Positions 62,436 to 64,000 of a stretch of DNA of 64,000 nt are shown here, piece after piece. Source of the DNA: Eudorina sp. 2006-703-Eu-15. Its lineage: Eukaryota; Chlorophyta; Chlorophyceae; Chlamydomonadales; Volvocaceae. The first letter of the stretch is position 1, and every line of letters begins with the position of its first letter. A program made the translations under genes and the position numbers. The stretch covers positions 62,001 through 126,000 of the forward strand of contig BDSI01000076.1 of NCBI GenBank assembly GCA_003117195.1, given 5' to 3'. The notes beneath the pieces are model-generated. The model made no database searches. It had not been told where the DNA came from and saw nothing but the letters and a program-made list of their open reading frames with translations.

Positions 62436-64000
62436 TCAGACCACCAGGTATTTGGCCATCACAGACCTGGCCAGTGCCGGTGCGCCGCTGCTACGGTACA
62501 GCTGAACCAAGTTATGGGCGATCTCACGACGCAGGTCAAACCGCTCCGACCCCTGGGTCCCCCAGGCGTCGTGGCCGGCGGCGCCGCCTGGCGGCGCCGC
62601 ACCCGCCACCGTCGACTGCCAGATGGGCAGCCCGGTGGCGGGCGGTGCCGCGAGCGCCGCCTCGTAGTAGTGGTGGGCGAGGTGCAGGAGGCCCAGTTGG
62701 TGGGCGGCTCGTCCCATGTTGTACGCCACCTCCTGGCTCAGCTGCCCGCCGCGGGCCTTCTGATACGCCTGGGAGCAAAGTACGGGCGTGTGTCGTATGT
62801 CGTACATGGCAACGCTGAGTCAGGCGAGGGCCTCACCCGGGAGCGGCTCTACGGCCGTGAAGGACAAGATACCCACAGAGCTACAGCGCTACAGAACTAC
62901 AGCGCTACAGGGCTACAGCGCTACAGAGCTACAGAGGTACAGAGCTACAGCGCTACAGAGCTACAGCGCTACAGAACTACAGCGCTACAGGGCTACAGCG
63001 CTACAGAGCTACAGCGCTACAGCGCTACAGAGCTACAGACAGCTCCCTGGCCCCTCCAAGCGGGGGACGCCTCTTATTGGTTGCCTAAGAGGCTGGCGCA
63101 TTGAAAGTGGGTAGGGCGGGCCATCGCTATCCCGTCACTAACACACACCAATCAAAATGCTCAGGCGTGTGTGATTAATGCCTTTTTCCAATTAAGCGAA
63201 ACCGCGAAAAGTCACCGAATGGGTAGTAGTTGTCGGTATTAATGGCCCCCTCGCTCCCCCTTGGTGTTCCCCCTACCCGTCCCTTCCCTTGGCCGCCGTG
63301 TCCAATCCAATGCCTGCCCTCTTCCCCTTGCTCCTCTTTCACCTCCGCCCCTCTGCCTCCACGCAACACCCCCACCACGCTCCCCTTCTCGCCTCCCCAG
63401 CACCCACCCTGGACCGCACCGCACCGGCCCTCACCTGCAGGAACGCAAAGCCCGCCAACACCCCCCGGTTGCGGTCCCGGTGCACGCCCCCGCTGACCCG
63501 GATGTGCCGCTGCGGGGGCAGCTGCGCCGCGCCCCCGGTGCCGCTGCCGGGTGCCACCGCCGCCGCACTGCCGAGGGCGTCGCTCAGCAGCGCCACCGCC
63601 AGGCACAGCAGCAGCAGCGGCTCCTCGGGCGTGAAGCGGTAGGCGTGGAAGTACTCCGAGGCCGCCTCCCGGAACTGGCGGGCGAGCAGGTAGACGTGGC
63701 CCTGGGGCGTGTGGGGCGGGGCGGGCGGTAGGGGAGGGCCAGGGGAGGGGTTCGCGGTCGCGCTGTCGTTACTTGCTAGTAAGAGGAAGGGGGAAGAACA
63801 GGCAAACGTGGCCCTGTTGGTGTGTTTCGCGAAGAAAGCCGCGCGGCACAAACCAGTTGTCAGTTTGCGGGGCGGGGAAGGTCCAAGGAAATGCACGCTA
63901 AGGCTATGCACGCTCCTGAGCTCGAACATGGGCGGGGGGATAAACCCCGACGCGGATGTGAGGTGAGAGGAAGGCAAGGGGGGCTTGGGCAGAGGTTCGC
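62436..64000 (-). CDS. TFIIIC subunit, GTF3C3/Tfc4-like (C-terminal exons only)
   Basis: Part of the B-box-binding factor that recruits RNA polymerase III to tRNA genes. Two exons are visible: 63701-63435 and 62768-62436 (stop), both phase 0. The rest lies beyond base 64000. The first has REAASEYFHAYRFTPEEPLL, a tetratricopeptide-like helix pair, then a Gly/Ala-rich insert and GVLAGFAFLQ. The second has EVAYNMGRAAHQLGLLHLAH plus HYYEAAL and DLRREIAHNLVQLYRSSGAP, both highly characteristic of the GTF3C3/Tfc4 C-terminus, ending MAKYLVV. Between the two helical blocks of the last exon is an alga-type Ala/Gly/Pro insert. The intron between the exons carries a minisatellite. Confidence 0.85.
62879..63039 (+). 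repeat. Minisatellite of CTACAG-based 8-9 bp units
   Basis: About 18 units of GCTACAGCG / GCTACAGAG / AACTACAGC type run head to tail with higher-order order: a block containing GAACTACAGCGCTACAGGGC recurs within the array. It lies within the intron of the TFIIIC subunit gene. Confidence 0.9.

Noticed and set aside
62879..63039. CRISPR-like array
   Set aside because: The units are 8-9 bp with no unique spacers, so this is a minisatellite in a eukaryotic intron.

Overview
This looks like nuclear DNA of a volvocine green alga, Chlamydomonas reinhardtii or a close relative. The evidence is GC-rich coding exons cut by many short GT-AG introns, low-complexity Ala/Gly/Pro/Gln inserts in conserved proteins, a TGTAA-type 3' signal, an antisense LINE remnant, a plastid Clp ATPase and a ciliary EF-hand protein. 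The species call is inference. Gene models were built by hand from splice signals, reading-frame phase and family motifs. Where an entry says the phase closes, every exon joins in frame.

Layout. 1-1402 (-): first two exons of an unrecognised Gly/Ser-rich protein that runs off the left edge. 5385-7452 (+) and 18582-20850 (-): two serine O-acetyltransferase genes pointing toward each other, with identical lengths for three of their exons. Between them lie a pair of inverted non-coding repeats, a long near-perfect hairpin, and a kinase-like gene (10727-14231, -) with an uninterrupted 884-bp TCA/GAT array that reads in frame as 295 consecutive Asp. 21550-26579 (+): a 2-oxoglutarate/Fe(II) dioxygenase of the isopenicillin-N-synthase type, with a LINE fragment in its last intron. 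28460-30650 (-): a four-EF-hand protein with an N-terminal microtubule-inner-protein-like motif. 31741-34721 (+) and 36969-40115 (-): two different alpha/beta hydrolases, facing each other. 40116-50042: almost no recognisable genes, but several repeats. 50043-57685 (-): a complete 15-exon plastid ClpC/ClpD-type Hsp100 ATPase, with a tRNA-Thr(AGT) gene antisense in one intron. About 58.9-60.2 kb (-): a small, probably organelle-targeted protein, partly resolved. 62436-64000 (-): C-terminal exons of the TFIIIC subunit GTF3C3/Tfc4, continuing past the right edge.

How the genes relate. This is not an operon or a pathway cluster. The two acetyltransferases both make O-acetylserine for cysteine synthesis and are the only functional pair. 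The other genes are independent housekeeping, plastid, ciliary and metabolic genes. The most unusual signals are the poly-Asp array in the kinase, the inverted acetyltransferase pair, a crossing double inverted repeat at 41673-41756, an intron motif upstream of 3' splice sites in two unrelated genes, and two GC-AG introns with the same donor.
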